This document shows positions 8,493 through 16,527 of a stretch of 64,000 bases of DNA, in pieces. The stretch spans positions 53,271 to 117,270 of the forward strand of contig NZ_LMDA01000004.1 in NCBI RefSeq assembly GCF_001424985.1. The letters are read 5' to 3'. The position numbers and the translations under genes are program-made. How positions within the stretch are numbered: the stretch's first letter is position 1; the number at the start of each line of letters is the position of its first letter. The notes below the pieces were generated by a model that worked only from the letters and a program-made list of their open reading frames with translations, was not told the origin of the DNA and ran no database searches. Source of the DNA: Rhizobium sp. Root1212. Its GTDB lineage: Bacteria; Pseudomonadota; Alphaproteobacteria; Rhizobiales; Rhizobiaceae.

Positions 8493-9478
8493 GCGGAAGC
8501 TCTCCCTTTAAAAAGGCCGGCCAATCCGCTCATCCCGTAGAACAGGGCAAGCATCGTGATCGATGCACCGAGCGGCCAGTGGAACAGTTCGATGCGCGGC
8601 CGCCAGGAGAGGTTCTTCTGATTGTGCGGCGTTATCTTGTCGAGCGTGTCGTAGATGGCGGCGAGCTGGGTCTGGTCTCCCCCGAAGAAGTAACGCCCAC
8701 CGGTATCGGACGCGATCTTCTGGAGGGTGGACGTGTCGAGCTTGTCTTCTCCAGTGGCTTTCGGGTCGCCGATGCCGACCGTATGGATGACGACCTTGTT
8801 CTGCCTGGCGATCTGCGCGGCTTTGGCGGGAGGCATCCTGCTTGCCGTATCGTTGCCGTCGGTGAGCACGATCAGCACTTTTTCCGGCACGGTGGTCTTT
8901 TCAAACATCTTGATGGCAAGGCCGATGGCGTCTCCGAGCGATGTGCGTGGGCCTGCGATGCCGGGCAGCGTGTCCGCGATCACCACCTGAACGGTCTTGT
9001 GGTCCATGGTGAATGGCACCAGCGGGTAGGGCGCGTCGCCGAAGGCGATCAGGCCGATGCGATCTCCCGGACGCTTGGTGACGAAATCCTCAACCACCTT
9101 GCGGACGGCATCGACGCGCGCCTCCATGCTTCCGTCGGGCGAAGAGAAATCTTTCGTATCCATCGACTGCGACAGATCGAGCGCCAGCAGCAGGTCTCTT
9201 TGAGGCTCTACCTTCTCGATGGGCGGCTCGACAAATTGCGGGCGTGCGAGCGCGAGGACGATCAGGAACCAGGCCAGCGTTTCGCACGCAAGCTGGATTC
9301 CACTCCGACGCGGAATGACGGATCCCTCGGTTGGCTTGATCCCTGCGGCCTCGGTAACCTGGGCAAAGAAGGGAAGTCTGATGGACGCCGACGTTTCGCG
9401 ATGCGCAGGCAGAAGCCACCACACAAGCAAGGGTGCCGGGATCAGGAGAAGCAGCCAAGGATGGTCAAGCTGATACAC
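8489..9478 (-). CDS. VWA domain membrane protein (BatA-like)
   Basis: 329 residues from a GTG at 9478, chosen because YQLDHPWLLLLIPAPLLVWWLLP is the usual BatA N-terminus and a G-rich ribosome binding site lies just upstream. An ATG at 9520 would add 14 unrelated residues and deepen the overlap. A first membrane segment is followed by conserved RRSG and a second membrane segment. The VWA domain starts at LLALDLSQSMD, with a complete MIDAS DxSxS motif, and ALTDGND-type residues (VLTDGNDTAS) complete the metal site. A C-terminal transmembrane segment (ASITMLALFYGMSGL) closes the protein. It is the metal-dependent partner of the downstream VWA-TPR protein. Confidence 0.83.
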   Translation of the reverse strand: MYQLDHPWLLLLIPAPLLVWWLLPAHRETSASIRLPFFAQVTEAAGIKPTEGSVIPRRSGIQLACETLAWFLIVLALARPQFVEPPIEKVEPQRDLLLALDLSQSMDTKDFSSPDGSMEARVDAVRKVVEDFVTKRPGDRIGLIAFGDAPYPLVPFTMDHKTVQVVIADTLPGIAGPRTSLGDAIGLAIKMFEKTTVPEKVLIVLTDGNDTASRMPPAKAAQIARQNKVVIHTVGIGDPKATGEDKLDTSTLQKIASDTGGRYFFGGDQTQLAAIYDTLDKITPHNQKNLSWRPRIELFHWPLGASITMLALFYGMSGLAGLFKGRASA

Positions 9479-9983
9479 GATGCCCCCTGATCCATCGTCT
9501 TGCCGCCGCCAGGATGTCATCCGTCACAAGCACCCCCGCGCTTGCGCCCGACTGATACTCGCGGTCATCGAGGAGGGCGTCGAGCGCATGACCTTCCTGG
9601 CCGCTGCCATGGGTCTTCAGAAATGACACCCAAGCGGCCCCTGAGAGTGTGGCGACCTCGGCTCTGCCCCATGCCCCCAACGCAGTCCGTTTGAGAACCT
9701 CCGCGAGATCCCGAAGGGCTCTGTCATGTTGGGCAGGGTCTTTCAGTCTTTCCTCTATCGCGTCGAGGAGGGTGAGCGCCTCGCGGCGATACGCGTTCGC
9801 GTGGTACATCAGGATGCTTCGAACAAGGATTGCCCCGACGACGGCGATCAGAAGGACCGCGATCAATGCCCAGCCCCAGGTCTGCGGCAACCACGACACG
9901 GGCTTCGGAACCGCAATGTCCTTCAGCGACTCGAGAGCCACTTTGGTCAATGGGTCAAGCGGTGTCGCGTTGCCCGGTTCCAT
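9465..9983 (-). CDS. DUF4381 membrane protein of the MoxR-Bat operon
   Basis: 172 residues. It has a short N-terminal part with PVSWLPQTWGW, one transmembrane helix (ALIAVLLIAVVGAILVRSI), then a helical cytoplasmic domain with conserved AYRREAL and LKRTALGAWGR segments. This matches the DUF4381 proteins that regularly sit between DUF58 and BatA genes. The start overlaps the DUF58 stop by ATGA and its end overlaps the BatA start. The function is unknown; a scaffold role in the Bat complex is an inference from position. Confidence 0.8.
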   Translation of the reverse strand: MEPGNATPLDPLTKVALESLKDIAVPKPVSWLPQTWGWALIAVLLIAVVGAILVRSILMYHANAYRREALTLLDAIEERLKDPAQHDRALRDLAEVLKRTALGAWGRAEVATLSGAAWVSFLKTHGSGQEGHALDALLDDREYQSGASAGVLVTDDILAAARRWIRGHRVSA

Positions 9984-10933
9984 CAGCGCCTCCGCTGCCG
10001 CCAGGCGGCCTGTTCGAGAAGCCGCCGGAGCTGTGGAGCGGTTTCCTCCGCCGCCGAAACGGGGAGCATCGGCAGGCCAAGCTCCTTTTGCCAGTTACGA
10101 AGCTCACGACCCCGCTCGCGCGCGAACGTATCCACGGCTTGCTTGACATCGGCGCGGCGCAGCGGCAGTTCCGCCTGCAGGCCACCGCCGCTGACGACGA
10201 TGTCGCCGGACGTGGGGAGATCGAGCAGGAAGGGGTCGTAGACGAGGATGCAGATGACATCGTTTCGGTCGGACAGGCGCAGCAGGAGATCTCGTGTCGC
10301 GGCACTGTGGCCGTTGAAGTCGCTGATCACGACGATGAGATGATCGTGGTGGGCGATGGCGGCGACGCGGTGCAGAACGGCATCCAGCGATGCGGGCGAT
10401 TGGGTGCCGGCAAATCCGGCCTCGAGGCTGCCGTTCTGCGCCGCGATCTTGCCGGCCAGCGTGATCACGGCTTCACGGCTGCGATGCGGCCGTACCTCGT
10501 CGATATCACTGTCGTTGAAGACGAAACCGCCGACGCGATCGCCAGAGCCCAAGATGCGCCAGGCGCAAAGCATCGCCGCTTCTGCCGCCGTCACCGATTT
10601 CATCGCACGCCGGCTGCCGAAGAACATATTGATCCGCTGGTCGACGACGATGAGGGCAGGGCGTTCCTTCTCCTCGCTGTAGACGCGCACGACGGGTTTG
10701 TTGGTGCGGGCGGTGACGCGCCAGTCGATCGAGCGGATGTCGTCGCCGGGCAGGTAGTCGCGCAGTTCCTCGAAGGTCAGCCCCCGTCCGCGCATCGAGG
10801 ATTGCATGCGTCCCGCAAGCTGCTGGTGACTGCGGGATTTCTGGACGAAGCTCAGGTCGCGCGCATACGCTTCCAGCGCCACCAGTTGCTCGGTGGAAAC
10901 ATGGACGCCTTGCGTGCTTTCAACGGTGGGCAT
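9983..10933 (-). CDS. DUF58 protein
   Basis: 316 residues. It carries the DUF58 signature: GRGLTFEELRDYLPGDDIRS followed by IDWRVTARTNKPVVR and EEKERPALIVVDQ, which begins a VWA-like fold. The C-terminal part lies over another VWA-like stretch (LIVVISDFNGH). There is no signal peptide, so it is cytoplasmic. DUF58 proteins are near-constant partners of MoxR ATPases, whose gene lies 9 bases upstream. Confidence 0.88.
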   Translation of the reverse strand: MPTVESTQGVHVSTEQLVALEAYARDLSFVQKSRSHQQLAGRMQSSMRGRGLTFEELRDYLPGDDIRSIDWRVTARTNKPVVRVYSEEKERPALIVVDQRINMFFGSRRAMKSVTAAEAAMLCAWRILGSGDRVGGFVFNDSDIDEVRPHRSREAVITLAGKIAAQNGSLEAGFAGTQSPASLDAVLHRVAAIAHHDHLIVVISDFNGHSAATRDLLLRLSDRNDVICILVYDPFLLDLPTSGDIVVSGGGLQAELPLRRADVKQAVDTFARERGRELRNWQKELGLPMLPVSAAEETAPQLRRLLEQAAWRQRRR

Positions 10934-10942
10934 CTCCTCTCC

Positions 10943-11917
10943 TCACGAAACCGCCACGAGCTCGACGATCCGGTCGATAACTTTGTCCGGCGTGGTGTTT
11001 GAGGCATGCGCCTCGTAGGACAGGATGAGTCTGTGCCGGAAGACATCGTGGACGATCGCCTTGACGTCATCGGGGGTGACGTAGTCGCGCCCCTTCATCC
11101 AGGCGTAGGCGCGCGAGACCTTGTCGAGGCCAATGACGCCGCGAGGGCTGACGCCGACCTGCAGCAGCTTGGCGAGATCCTTGTCGTAGCGCTCCGGATA
11201 GCGCGTGGCGAAGACGAGGGCGACGATGTATTTCTCAACGGGATCGGACACCGTGACGATGCCGATTTCCTTGCGGGCATCGAAAACGGCCTTGGGGTCA
11301 AGGCGATCGGGAGCGGCTGACGTCGAATGTTCCGCGGCATTCTCCTCCTCCCTCACCAACCGCATGATCGCAGCCTCGGATGCCTCGTCGGGATAGCCGA
11401 CCTCGATATGCATGAGGAACCGGTCGAGCTGCGCTTCCGGCAGCGGGTAGGTGCCTTCCTGCTCGATCGGGTTCTGTGTGGCCATCACCATGAACAGTTC
11501 CGGTAGCGGGTAGCTCTTGCCACCGACGGTAACCTGCCGTTCTTCCATCGCTTCAAGCAGAGCCGACTGCACCTTGGCCGGTGCGCGGTTGATCTCGTCG
11601 GCGAGGATCAGGTTGGCGAAGATCGGTCCCTGCTGGAACTTGAACTCGCCCTTGCCGCCCTCGCTGAAATAGATTTCCGATCCGGTGATGTCGGCGGGCA
11701 GAAGGTCCGGTGTGAACTGGACGCGGGAGAGTTCGGAATTGAGGTTTTTCGCCAGGCTCTTGATGGCTCGGGTCTTTGCGAGCCCCGGAAGGCCCTCGAC
11801 AAGGAGGTGGCCGTTGGCGAGCAGGCCAAGCAACAGTCGCTGGACCATGTCTTCCTGACCGATGATGGATTGGCCGATGCGGGTCCCGAGGGCGAGGATG
11901 TCGTCACGAGCGGTCAT
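10943..11917 (-). CDS. moxR: MoxR-family AAA+ ATPase
   Basis: 324 residues. The Walker A is in the MoxR variant form (EGLPGLAKTRAIKSLA, about 40-55). Walker B with the sensor region is LILADEINRAPAKVQSALLEAMEERQV, followed by ATQNPIEQEGTYPLPEAQLDRF, a strong MoxR fingerprint. The C-terminal lid carries SPRG and KGRDYVTPDDVKAI. It is a chaperone-like ATPase thought to act on VWA-domain partners, which are encoded immediately downstream. The gene starts 66 bases after the sulfatase 2 stop, beyond a terminator hairpin, so it may be both read through from the sulfatase promoter and separately expressed. Confidence 0.92.
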   Translation of the reverse strand: MTARDDILALGTRIGQSIIGQEDMVQRLLLGLLANGHLLVEGLPGLAKTRAIKSLAKNLNSELSRVQFTPDLLPADITGSEIYFSEGGKGEFKFQQGPIFANLILADEINRAPAKVQSALLEAMEERQVTVGGKSYPLPELFMVMATQNPIEQEGTYPLPEAQLDRFLMHIEVGYPDEASEAAIMRLVREEENAAEHSTSAAPDRLDPKAVFDARKEIGIVTVSDPVEKYIVALVFATRYPERYDKDLAKLLQVGVSPRGVIGLDKVSRAYAWMKGRDYVTPDDVKAIVHDVFRHRLILSYEAHASNTTPDKVIDRIVELVAVS

Positions 11918-11946
11918 GCGGAGCCTATCAAGGTTCGGGAAAGAAA

Positions 11947-11973
11947 AGGCGCGCCGATAGCTGGCGCGCCTTC
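11947..11973 (-). terminator. Rho-independent terminator after sulfatase 2
   Basis: Perfect 10-base stem AAGGCGCGCC / GGCGCGCCTT with a 7-base loop. Read on the minus strand it is followed by TTTTCTTTCC. It lies between sulfatase 2 and moxR and probably sets a lower read-through level for the MoxR-Bat genes. Confidence 0.75.
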
Positions 11974-11983
11974 ATATCGAGAC

Positions 11984-13597
11984 TTACTTTTCGATGCCGC
12001 GGTCCTTGAAGGACTGGTCGATCGCTTTGTTGACCTGTTCGCGGACGCCTTCGATGTTGAAGCTGGCACCCCGCTGGCTCGGCGGATACTTTATGAAGGT
12101 TTCCAGGAAGGCAGCCGCCTTTAGCTGTCCTTTGACCAGCATGTAGTCGTTTCTGACCAGCCAATCGTTGTATTGGTCGGAAACCGTGTCAGCACGCTCG
12201 TAAGGATCCATCCGCAAGTTGAAAAGCTTGGGAATTCGCCATGTGACGAGGGGGGTCTGCCACACAGAAAACCCACCAGGTGCCGGTTGTTCATGGAACA
12301 CGACCTTCCAGTCGTCATAGCGAATGGCGACAAGATTGCCGTCGTCATCAAAGTAGTTGAACTCTTTGCGAGCGCTCTCGTCTGATTTTCCGGTGATGTA
12401 GTCGAGTTGATTGTAGCCATCGAGATGGTTGCGGAAACTCGTGGCGCTGCCTTCAGGCTTCCATCCGCTCAACAGACGGCCTTTCACATCAGCATCGCCG
12501 GCCGCCGCCAATAGGGTCGGGAACCAGTCGAGGCCCGAGAACATTTGGTTGGAGACCTGCCCTGGCTTGATATGGCCTGGCCACCGCACCATGGCCGGCA
12601 CGCGGAAGGCGCCTTCCCAGTTGGTGTCCTTCTCGCTTCGGAAAGGCGTTGTGGCCGCATCCGGCCAGGAAAACTGGTTGGGGCCGTTATCCGTCGTGTA
12701 GACGACGATAGTGTTGTCGGCGATGCCCAATTCGTCGAGCTTGTCGAGCAGTTTGCCGACGTCGCCGTCATGCTCGATCATTCCGTCGCCGTATTCGTTT
12801 CCAGGCATGCCACTCTGGCCGCGCATGGATTCTCGAACATGAGTGAACACATGCATGCGTGTCGTGTTCATCCAGGTGAAGAACGGTTTCTTCGCTTTGG
12901 CCTGACGATCGATGAAGTCGATGGCGGCGGCCGTCGTCTCGTCGTCGATCGTTTCCATGCGCTTCTTGGTCAGCGGACCGGTGTCCTCGATCTTGCCATC
13001 GGCTGAAGCCTTGATGACGCCGCGCGGGGAATAGGCTTTCAGAAATTCCTGGTCGTCCTTCGGCCAATAGGGCGCTTCCGGCTCTTCCTCGGCATTGAGG
13101 TGATAGAGGTTGCCGAAGAACTCGTCGAAACCATGTTTGGTCGGCAGGTATTCGTCCTTGTCGCCAAGATGGTTCTTGCCGAACTGGCCTGTCGCATAAC
13201 CCAGCGGCTTGAGAGCCTGGGCGATGGTGATGTCGCCATCCTGCAAGCCGACCGGGGCGCCGGGGGCGCCGACCTTGCAGAGACCTGTGCGCAGGCAAGC
13301 CTGACCCGTGATGAACGTCGAGCGCCCTGCGGTGCAACTGTTCTCGGCGTAGTAGTCCGTGAATATCATACCGTCTTTGGCGATCCGGTCGATGTTGGGT
13401 GTCTTGTAGCCAACCACACCCATCGAATAGGCGGAGATGTTCGTCTGACCAATGTCGTCACCGAAGATCACCAGAATGTTCGGCTTGGCGGCCGTGGCAT
13501 CCTGCGCACTGGCAACCGTCGCCGCGACGGGAATGGCCGTTAAAGTCATCGCAACCGCAGCGGTGGCGCTCAATAGCCTGCGCGAAAAACTGTTCAT
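11984..13597 (-). CDS. periplasmic arylsulfatase-type sulfatase (sulfatase 2)
   Basis: 537 residues with a signal peptide (about 1-32, ending ASAQ). The metal site is ILVIFGDDIG (Asp47, Asp48). The sulfatase signature CTAGR begins at Cys88, the formylglycine site. GKNHLGD, HVRESMRG and TTDNGPNQ supply further conserved active-site residues. It is clearly paralogous to sulfatase 1, and both end with similar PP.QRGASF blocks. The start at 13597 is preceded by GGATGGGG. It heads a minus-strand unit leading into moxR and the Bat genes, and copy B of the shared motif lies about 130 bases upstream. Which sulfate ester it cleaves cannot be told. Confidence 0.93.
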   Translation of the reverse strand: MNSFSRRLLSATAAVAMTLTAIPVAATVASAQDATAAKPNILVIFGDDIGQTNISAYSMGVVGYKTPNIDRIAKDGMIFTDYYAENSCTAGRSTFITGQACLRTGLCKVGAPGAPVGLQDGDITIAQALKPLGYATGQFGKNHLGDKDEYLPTKHGFDEFFGNLYHLNAEEEPEAPYWPKDDQEFLKAYSPRGVIKASADGKIEDTGPLTKKRMETIDDETTAAAIDFIDRQAKAKKPFFTWMNTTRMHVFTHVRESMRGQSGMPGNEYGDGMIEHDGDVGKLLDKLDELGIADNTIVVYTTDNGPNQFSWPDAATTPFRSEKDTNWEGAFRVPAMVRWPGHIKPGQVSNQMFSGLDWFPTLLAAAGDADVKGRLLSGWKPEGSATSFRNHLDGYNQLDYITGKSDESARKEFNYFDDDGNLVAIRYDDWKVVFHEQPAPGGFSVWQTPLVTWRIPKLFNLRMDPYERADTVSDQYNDWLVRNDYMLVKGQLKAAAFLETFIKYPPSQRGASFNIEGVREQVNKAIDQSFKDRGIEK

Positions 13598-13916
13598 GAG
13601 GGCATCCCCATCCTGTTTCGTTGAACATGTTTGGACATTTACGATCTCCTCTTGGTGGGACAGTCAAGGCTGCCCTGGCAGGTCGCGTGTTCGACGGGAC
13701 CACTCTCGATAGAAAAGTCACGGATGGAAGTACGTTACAGTAAAAAAGCTATTCGCGTTGACGTAACAGAACGTAGATCCGGGCTCCGTAGCGTCAAGGA
13801 TCAGTTTCACCTGATAGCAATTTATCAGAACTCGCCACGAGGAACACGCGTGTCCGGTTCGATGAAGACTTGGGCGGGGAAGCCAGACACGACGCGAATT
13901 CACTCGTGAAACAAGC
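13598..13916. promoter_or_regulatory. 319-base intergenic region between sulfatase 2 and the DUF1254 gene
   Basis: No coding region is supported. The region carries copy B of the shared motif and, about 15 bases further on, a partly similar element (TTGACGTAACAGAACG on the plus strand). It is the likely control region of sulfatase 2. Confidence 0.5.
13726..13747 (-). promoter_or_regulatory. copy B of shared 13-base motif upstream of sulfatase 2
   Basis: GGAAGTACGTTAC followed by AGTAAAAAAG on the plus strand. TTAC-A-GTAA forms a short dyad, as expected for a dimeric repressor or activator site. It lies about 130 bases upstream of the sulfatase 2 start codon. Confidence 0.6.
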
Positions 13917-15305
13917 TCATTCCCCAACCTTCTCCACGACTGGAGACTTCCACGTCCCGTCAAGAAGCTCCGGCTTCGGCAGATAGTATCGCATTGCCAT
14001 CATGAACGGGCCATCAGGTGCCGGCAGCCAATTGGTTTCCTTGTCCTTGCCGGGGCTGTCATGTTGGATGTAGATGGTCAGTCCACCATCCACATCCTTT
14101 TTCAGATCGGGAAGCATAGGCGCGTTGATCAGGTAACGTTTGATCGGGTTGGCGACGAGGAGTTGTCCAGGCAGATCGTACATCGTCAGCGACCAGAAGG
14201 CGTTTACGGGAGGAAAATTTCCACCCTCGAACTTCAGCGTGTACTTGCCCTTCGCGCCATCCAGAGCGCTACCCTGGGCGTCCTTCTCGTAGATCGGATA
14301 GAGCGCCTCCTCCCTGGAGTTTGCTCCGATGCCGACCTGCGTTCCTGCCGCTCGCGCGACGAAATCGTTCTTCAGAAACTCGCGCGTGCCAAACAAGGTG
14401 GAGCTATCCCCTTGAAGACTTGTCCGGAGATCGTCGATCTGCTTCTGCCCCTCTGTCATGCCGTCGGCCAGCGCCGCCTTGATCTCAGCAGACTGGGCCG
14501 CAACATCGAAATGTTCGCCGGGTTTTAGCCCAAGCTTTTCGAAACGTGCGCGCAATTCGGTCTCGGACGGGTGAGTGGGTGTGAACTGCAGGAGAAAAGC
14601 CAAGACATTGAAGAATTCCGGGTTGGTTTTCTGCTCCGCAGGGCGGATCGGCTGCACCCACTCCGTTGAGGGCTCCGGAATGCGCTCCTTGCCCTGGAAT
14701 TCGGAGAGCGACTGGAGCTTGTAGCCCGCTTGGATTTTCTTGACGTTTTCCAGGTCGTCCGGATTGAAGAGCTGCGTGCGCCCGATCACGTTGACGAAGT
14801 CGGTCTCGGATCGGATGACCTTGGTGACGCCCTTTGGATCGTCACCCTTCCAATTCGGCCCTGCGATCATGTAGGTCCCGCCGTCGTTACCCGTCGTTCT
14901 GGTGCCGATGTAATCGAAGTTGAATGTATAGAGATCCATGAGCTGGAAGACGAAATAGCGGTTCTTCTCCATCTTCGGGACCGTGATTACCATCGGCTCG
15001 GCTCGGAGATCCAGGCCCATGAATGTGTATGGGGTGTCGGAATTCGGCGTTACAAAGCCCTTGTCCTCTGGGGTGAATACGCGGGCAATGTTAAGGACGG
15101 AGTTGAAGGGGCCCTTGTATTCCGGGCTCTTCGTGTCGATCGAGAACGCATAAATCGTCGCGTAGTCGCTCACCATGGGTACGCCATAGACGTAGGCCTC
15201 CCTGGCGATCTCCGTGGCCTCCTTCCGGTCGAGTTCGGCTGCGCTCGCGGGAAACGCAAGAAGAGCTGATATCGAGAAAATTTGTATCGCAGAGCGGAAT
15301 TGCAT
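13917..15305 (-). CDS. exported DUF1254/DUF1214 domain protein
   Basis: 462 residues. The start at 15305 was chosen because it begins a clean signal peptide (MQFRSAIQIFSISALLAF, cut after ASAA) and has an AGGAGG ribosome binding site 7 bases upstream; the open frame continues further upstream only by running through an unrelated remnant. DUF1254 features follow: EAYVYGVPMV, FVTPNSDTPYTFMGLDLRAEPMVI and RYFVFQLMDLYTFNFDYIG. A DUF1214 half follows with YTLKFEGGNFPPVNAFWSLTMYDLP and YIQHDSPG. Family members are secreted proteins of unknown biochemical role. Copy C of the shared motif lies about 50 bases upstream, linking it to sulfatase 2 and FGE. Confidence 0.88.
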   Translation of the reverse strand: MQFRSAIQIFSISALLAFPASAAELDRKEATEIAREAYVYGVPMVSDYATIYAFSIDTKSPEYKGPFNSVLNIARVFTPEDKGFVTPNSDTPYTFMGLDLRAEPMVITVPKMEKNRYFVFQLMDLYTFNFDYIGTRTTGNDGGTYMIAGPNWKGDDPKGVTKVIRSETDFVNVIGRTQLFNPDDLENVKKIQAGYKLQSLSEFQGKERIPEPSTEWVQPIRPAEQKTNPEFFNVLAFLLQFTPTHPSETELRARFEKLGLKPGEHFDVAAQSAEIKAALADGMTEGQKQIDDLRTSLQGDSSTLFGTREFLKNDFVARAAGTQVGIGANSREEALYPIYEKDAQGSALDGAKGKYTLKFEGGNFPPVNAFWSLTMYDLPGQLLVANPIKRYLINAPMLPDLKKDVDGGLTIYIQHDSPGKDKETNWLPAPDGPFMMAMRYYLPKPELLDGTWKSPVVEKVGE

Positions 15306-15354
15306 CTGTAGCCTCCTGTATTTCGACGCACACTGGCAAAGGTCGGGGGCAAGA

Positions 15355-15378
15355 GGAAGTACGTTACGGTAAAAGAAG
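15355..15378 (-). promoter_or_regulatory. copy C of shared 13-base motif upstream of the DUF1254 gene
   Basis: GGAAGTACGTTAC followed by GGTAAAAGAAG on the plus strand, with the TTAC-G-GTAA dyad. It lies 50 bases before the DUF1254 start codon and directly abuts the end of an alcohol dehydrogenase remnant. Confidence 0.62.
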
Positions 15379-15568
15379 ACGTACAACCACCACGCCGCAA
15401 TACTCATGGCCCATATGGGCTCGCTCAGCGGCTGGAGGCCGCGATAGGGCCAGAGGTCCGAACCGCAGATACAGGTGGCCGAAAGTTTCAGGATAGCGTC
15501 GGTGGGATGGAGGATTTCCGGCTCCGCCACCTCATCGCAATGGATGTCGCCGGGCTGCAAAGCACTGA
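15375..15568 (-). pseudogene. zinc-dependent alcohol dehydrogenase, N-terminal remnant
   Basis: The minus strand encodes PGDIHCDEVAEPEILHPTDA and, further on, ATCICGSDLWPYRGLQP. These are the N-terminal part of a medium-chain zinc alcohol dehydrogenase, with the Cys-Gly-Ser-Asp zinc ligand motif. After ...SEP the expected MGHEYCGVV block is present only after removing two bases (an AT duplication), so the frame is broken at about 15405-15412. The homology then stops at the shared motif. The rest of the gene is missing, with no start region and no catalytic domain. Confidence 0.75.
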
Positions 15569-15610
15569 ACCAAGCATGGAATGTTCCTTTGCTCGCTGTT
15601 TCCGGTTGCC

Positions 15611-15961
15611 TCAAACGCCGTAGTCGGCATCCGTGACATGCTCCATCCAGTCGACGACCCTGCCGTCCTTGACCTCCTGAAGCGCGATATGGGTCATGGC
15701 GACATCCGTGTCGCCGGGGCGGATGTCCTCGATAGGGCCGCCCTCGCGTTGCACCCGGCCGAGGCCCGAGACGACGATCAGCGTCTGGCCGAGCGGGTGC
15801 GTATGCCAGGCGGTGCGGGCGCCCGGCTCGAAGGTGACCTGCGCGCCCTGCACCCGTTCGGCATCGAAGGGATTGCAGAGCGGATCGATGCGAACCGTCC
15901 CTGTGAACCAGGCATCAGGCCCTTTTGCGGATGGGCGCGATCCGGCGCGTAGAATGTCCAT
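15611..15961 (-). CDS. cupin related to (R)-mandelonitrile lyase, internally deleted
   Basis: 116 residues from the ATG at 15961, or 149 from an identical upstream ATG at 16060 created by a 99-base duplication. The fold matches the manganese cupin hydroxynitrile lyases (GtHNL type): TGTVRIDPL, then [20 protein letters not shown] with metal ligands His53, His55 and Gln59, then [13 protein letters not shown]. The usual next block with GEKHWHG, containing the fourth ligand His94, is missing. IRPGD-TDV runs straight into AMTHIALQE, equivalent to an in-frame loss of about 15 residues. The enzyme is therefore probably inactive. It is the last gene of an MFS/cyclophilin-like/cupin unit. Confidence 0.8.
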   Translation of the reverse strand: MDILRAGSRPSAKGPDAWFTGTVRIDPLCNPFDAERVQGAQVTFEPGARTAWHTHPLGQTLIVVSGLGRVQREGGPIEDIRPGDTDVAMTHIALQEVKDGRVVDWMEHVTDADYGV

Positions 15962-16088
15962 GGTGGTTCTCCTGTCTGTTAGCCGATGTCGAACCGTCCC
16001 TGTGAACCAGGCATCAGGCCCTTTTGCGGATGGGCGCGATCCGGCGCGTAGAATGTCCATGGTGGTTCTCCTGTCTGTTAGCCGATGA
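15891..16088 (-). repeat. 99-base perfect tandem duplication covering a start region
   Basis: Two direct copies, 15891-15989 and 15990-16088, appear identical. Each contains the ribosome binding region, ATG and first 24 codons of the cupin gene. Since 99 is divisible by three, initiation at the outer ATG yields a cupin with a repeated 33-residue N-terminus. Initiation at the inner ATG yields the normal one. Confidence 0.92.
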
Positions 16089-16527
16089 GGTCGATTTGTA
16101 GCGGAAACTGCCCGCGCGTCTGTAAGAGGTCGAAGCTGCCGTCGATGCGGCCAAGCCGGATCAACCCGCGTGACCAGCGGTATCCCGCGTGGAAGAAGGC
16201 GAGGTTGCCCCAGGGCGCATAGTAGCAGAGATCGCCCGGCTGTTCGTTGCCGAACGGGCCACTGCCCTCCTCGGTGAGCTTGCGCGGCAAATAGCTGATC
16301 TTCTCGTTGTTCGCGTAGTTGTCGATGGTGAGATGGCGGAGCGGCAGCATCGATGCGAAGTCGCGGGCCGATGGATTGTCCTCCAGCGCTGCCGTCATCG
16401 TCTGGCCGTTGAACGAGATGCGGATTTTCATGGACGCGGCTCCCTGTGCATGGGTTGAGCGGGCGAGGCCGAGGGTGAGGAGGGCGGCCTGCAGCGCTGC
16501 CCGGCGGGTGATGAAGGACGATCTCAT
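16078..16527 (-). CDS. exported cyclophilin-like fold protein
   Basis: 149 residues. The start at 16527 overlaps the stop of the MFS gene (ATGA). The N-terminus [16 protein letters not shown] looks like a Tat-type or Sec signal peptide. The mature part [30 protein letters not shown], then [14 protein letters not shown] and [16 protein letters not shown], matches the cyclophilin-like family found beside cupins and MFS proteins. No catalytic role is established for the family. The duplicated 99-base segment overlaps its last 11 bases. Confidence 0.82.
   Translation of the reverse strand: MRSSFITRRAALQAALLTLGLARSTHAQGAASMKIRISFNGQTMTAALEDNPSARDFASMLPLRHLTIDNYANNEKISYLPRKLTEEGSGPFGNEQPGDLCYYAPWGNLAFFHAGYRWSRGLIRLGRIDGSFDLLQTRGQFPLQIDLIG

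Noticed and set aside
13631..13909. A plus-strand open frame between sulfatase 2 and the DUF1254 gene.
   Set aside because: It has no ribosome binding site or protein-like character and covers the shared regulatory motif.
15306..15614. A 103-codon N-terminal extension of the DUF1254 protein.
   Set aside because: It is the alcohol dehydrogenase remnant read in frame. The signal peptide and AGGAGG site define the start at 15305.
15891..16088. CRISPR-like or insertion-sequence repeat.
   Set aside because: Only two adjacent copies without spacers, target-site duplication or terminal inverted repeats; a simple tandem duplication explains it.
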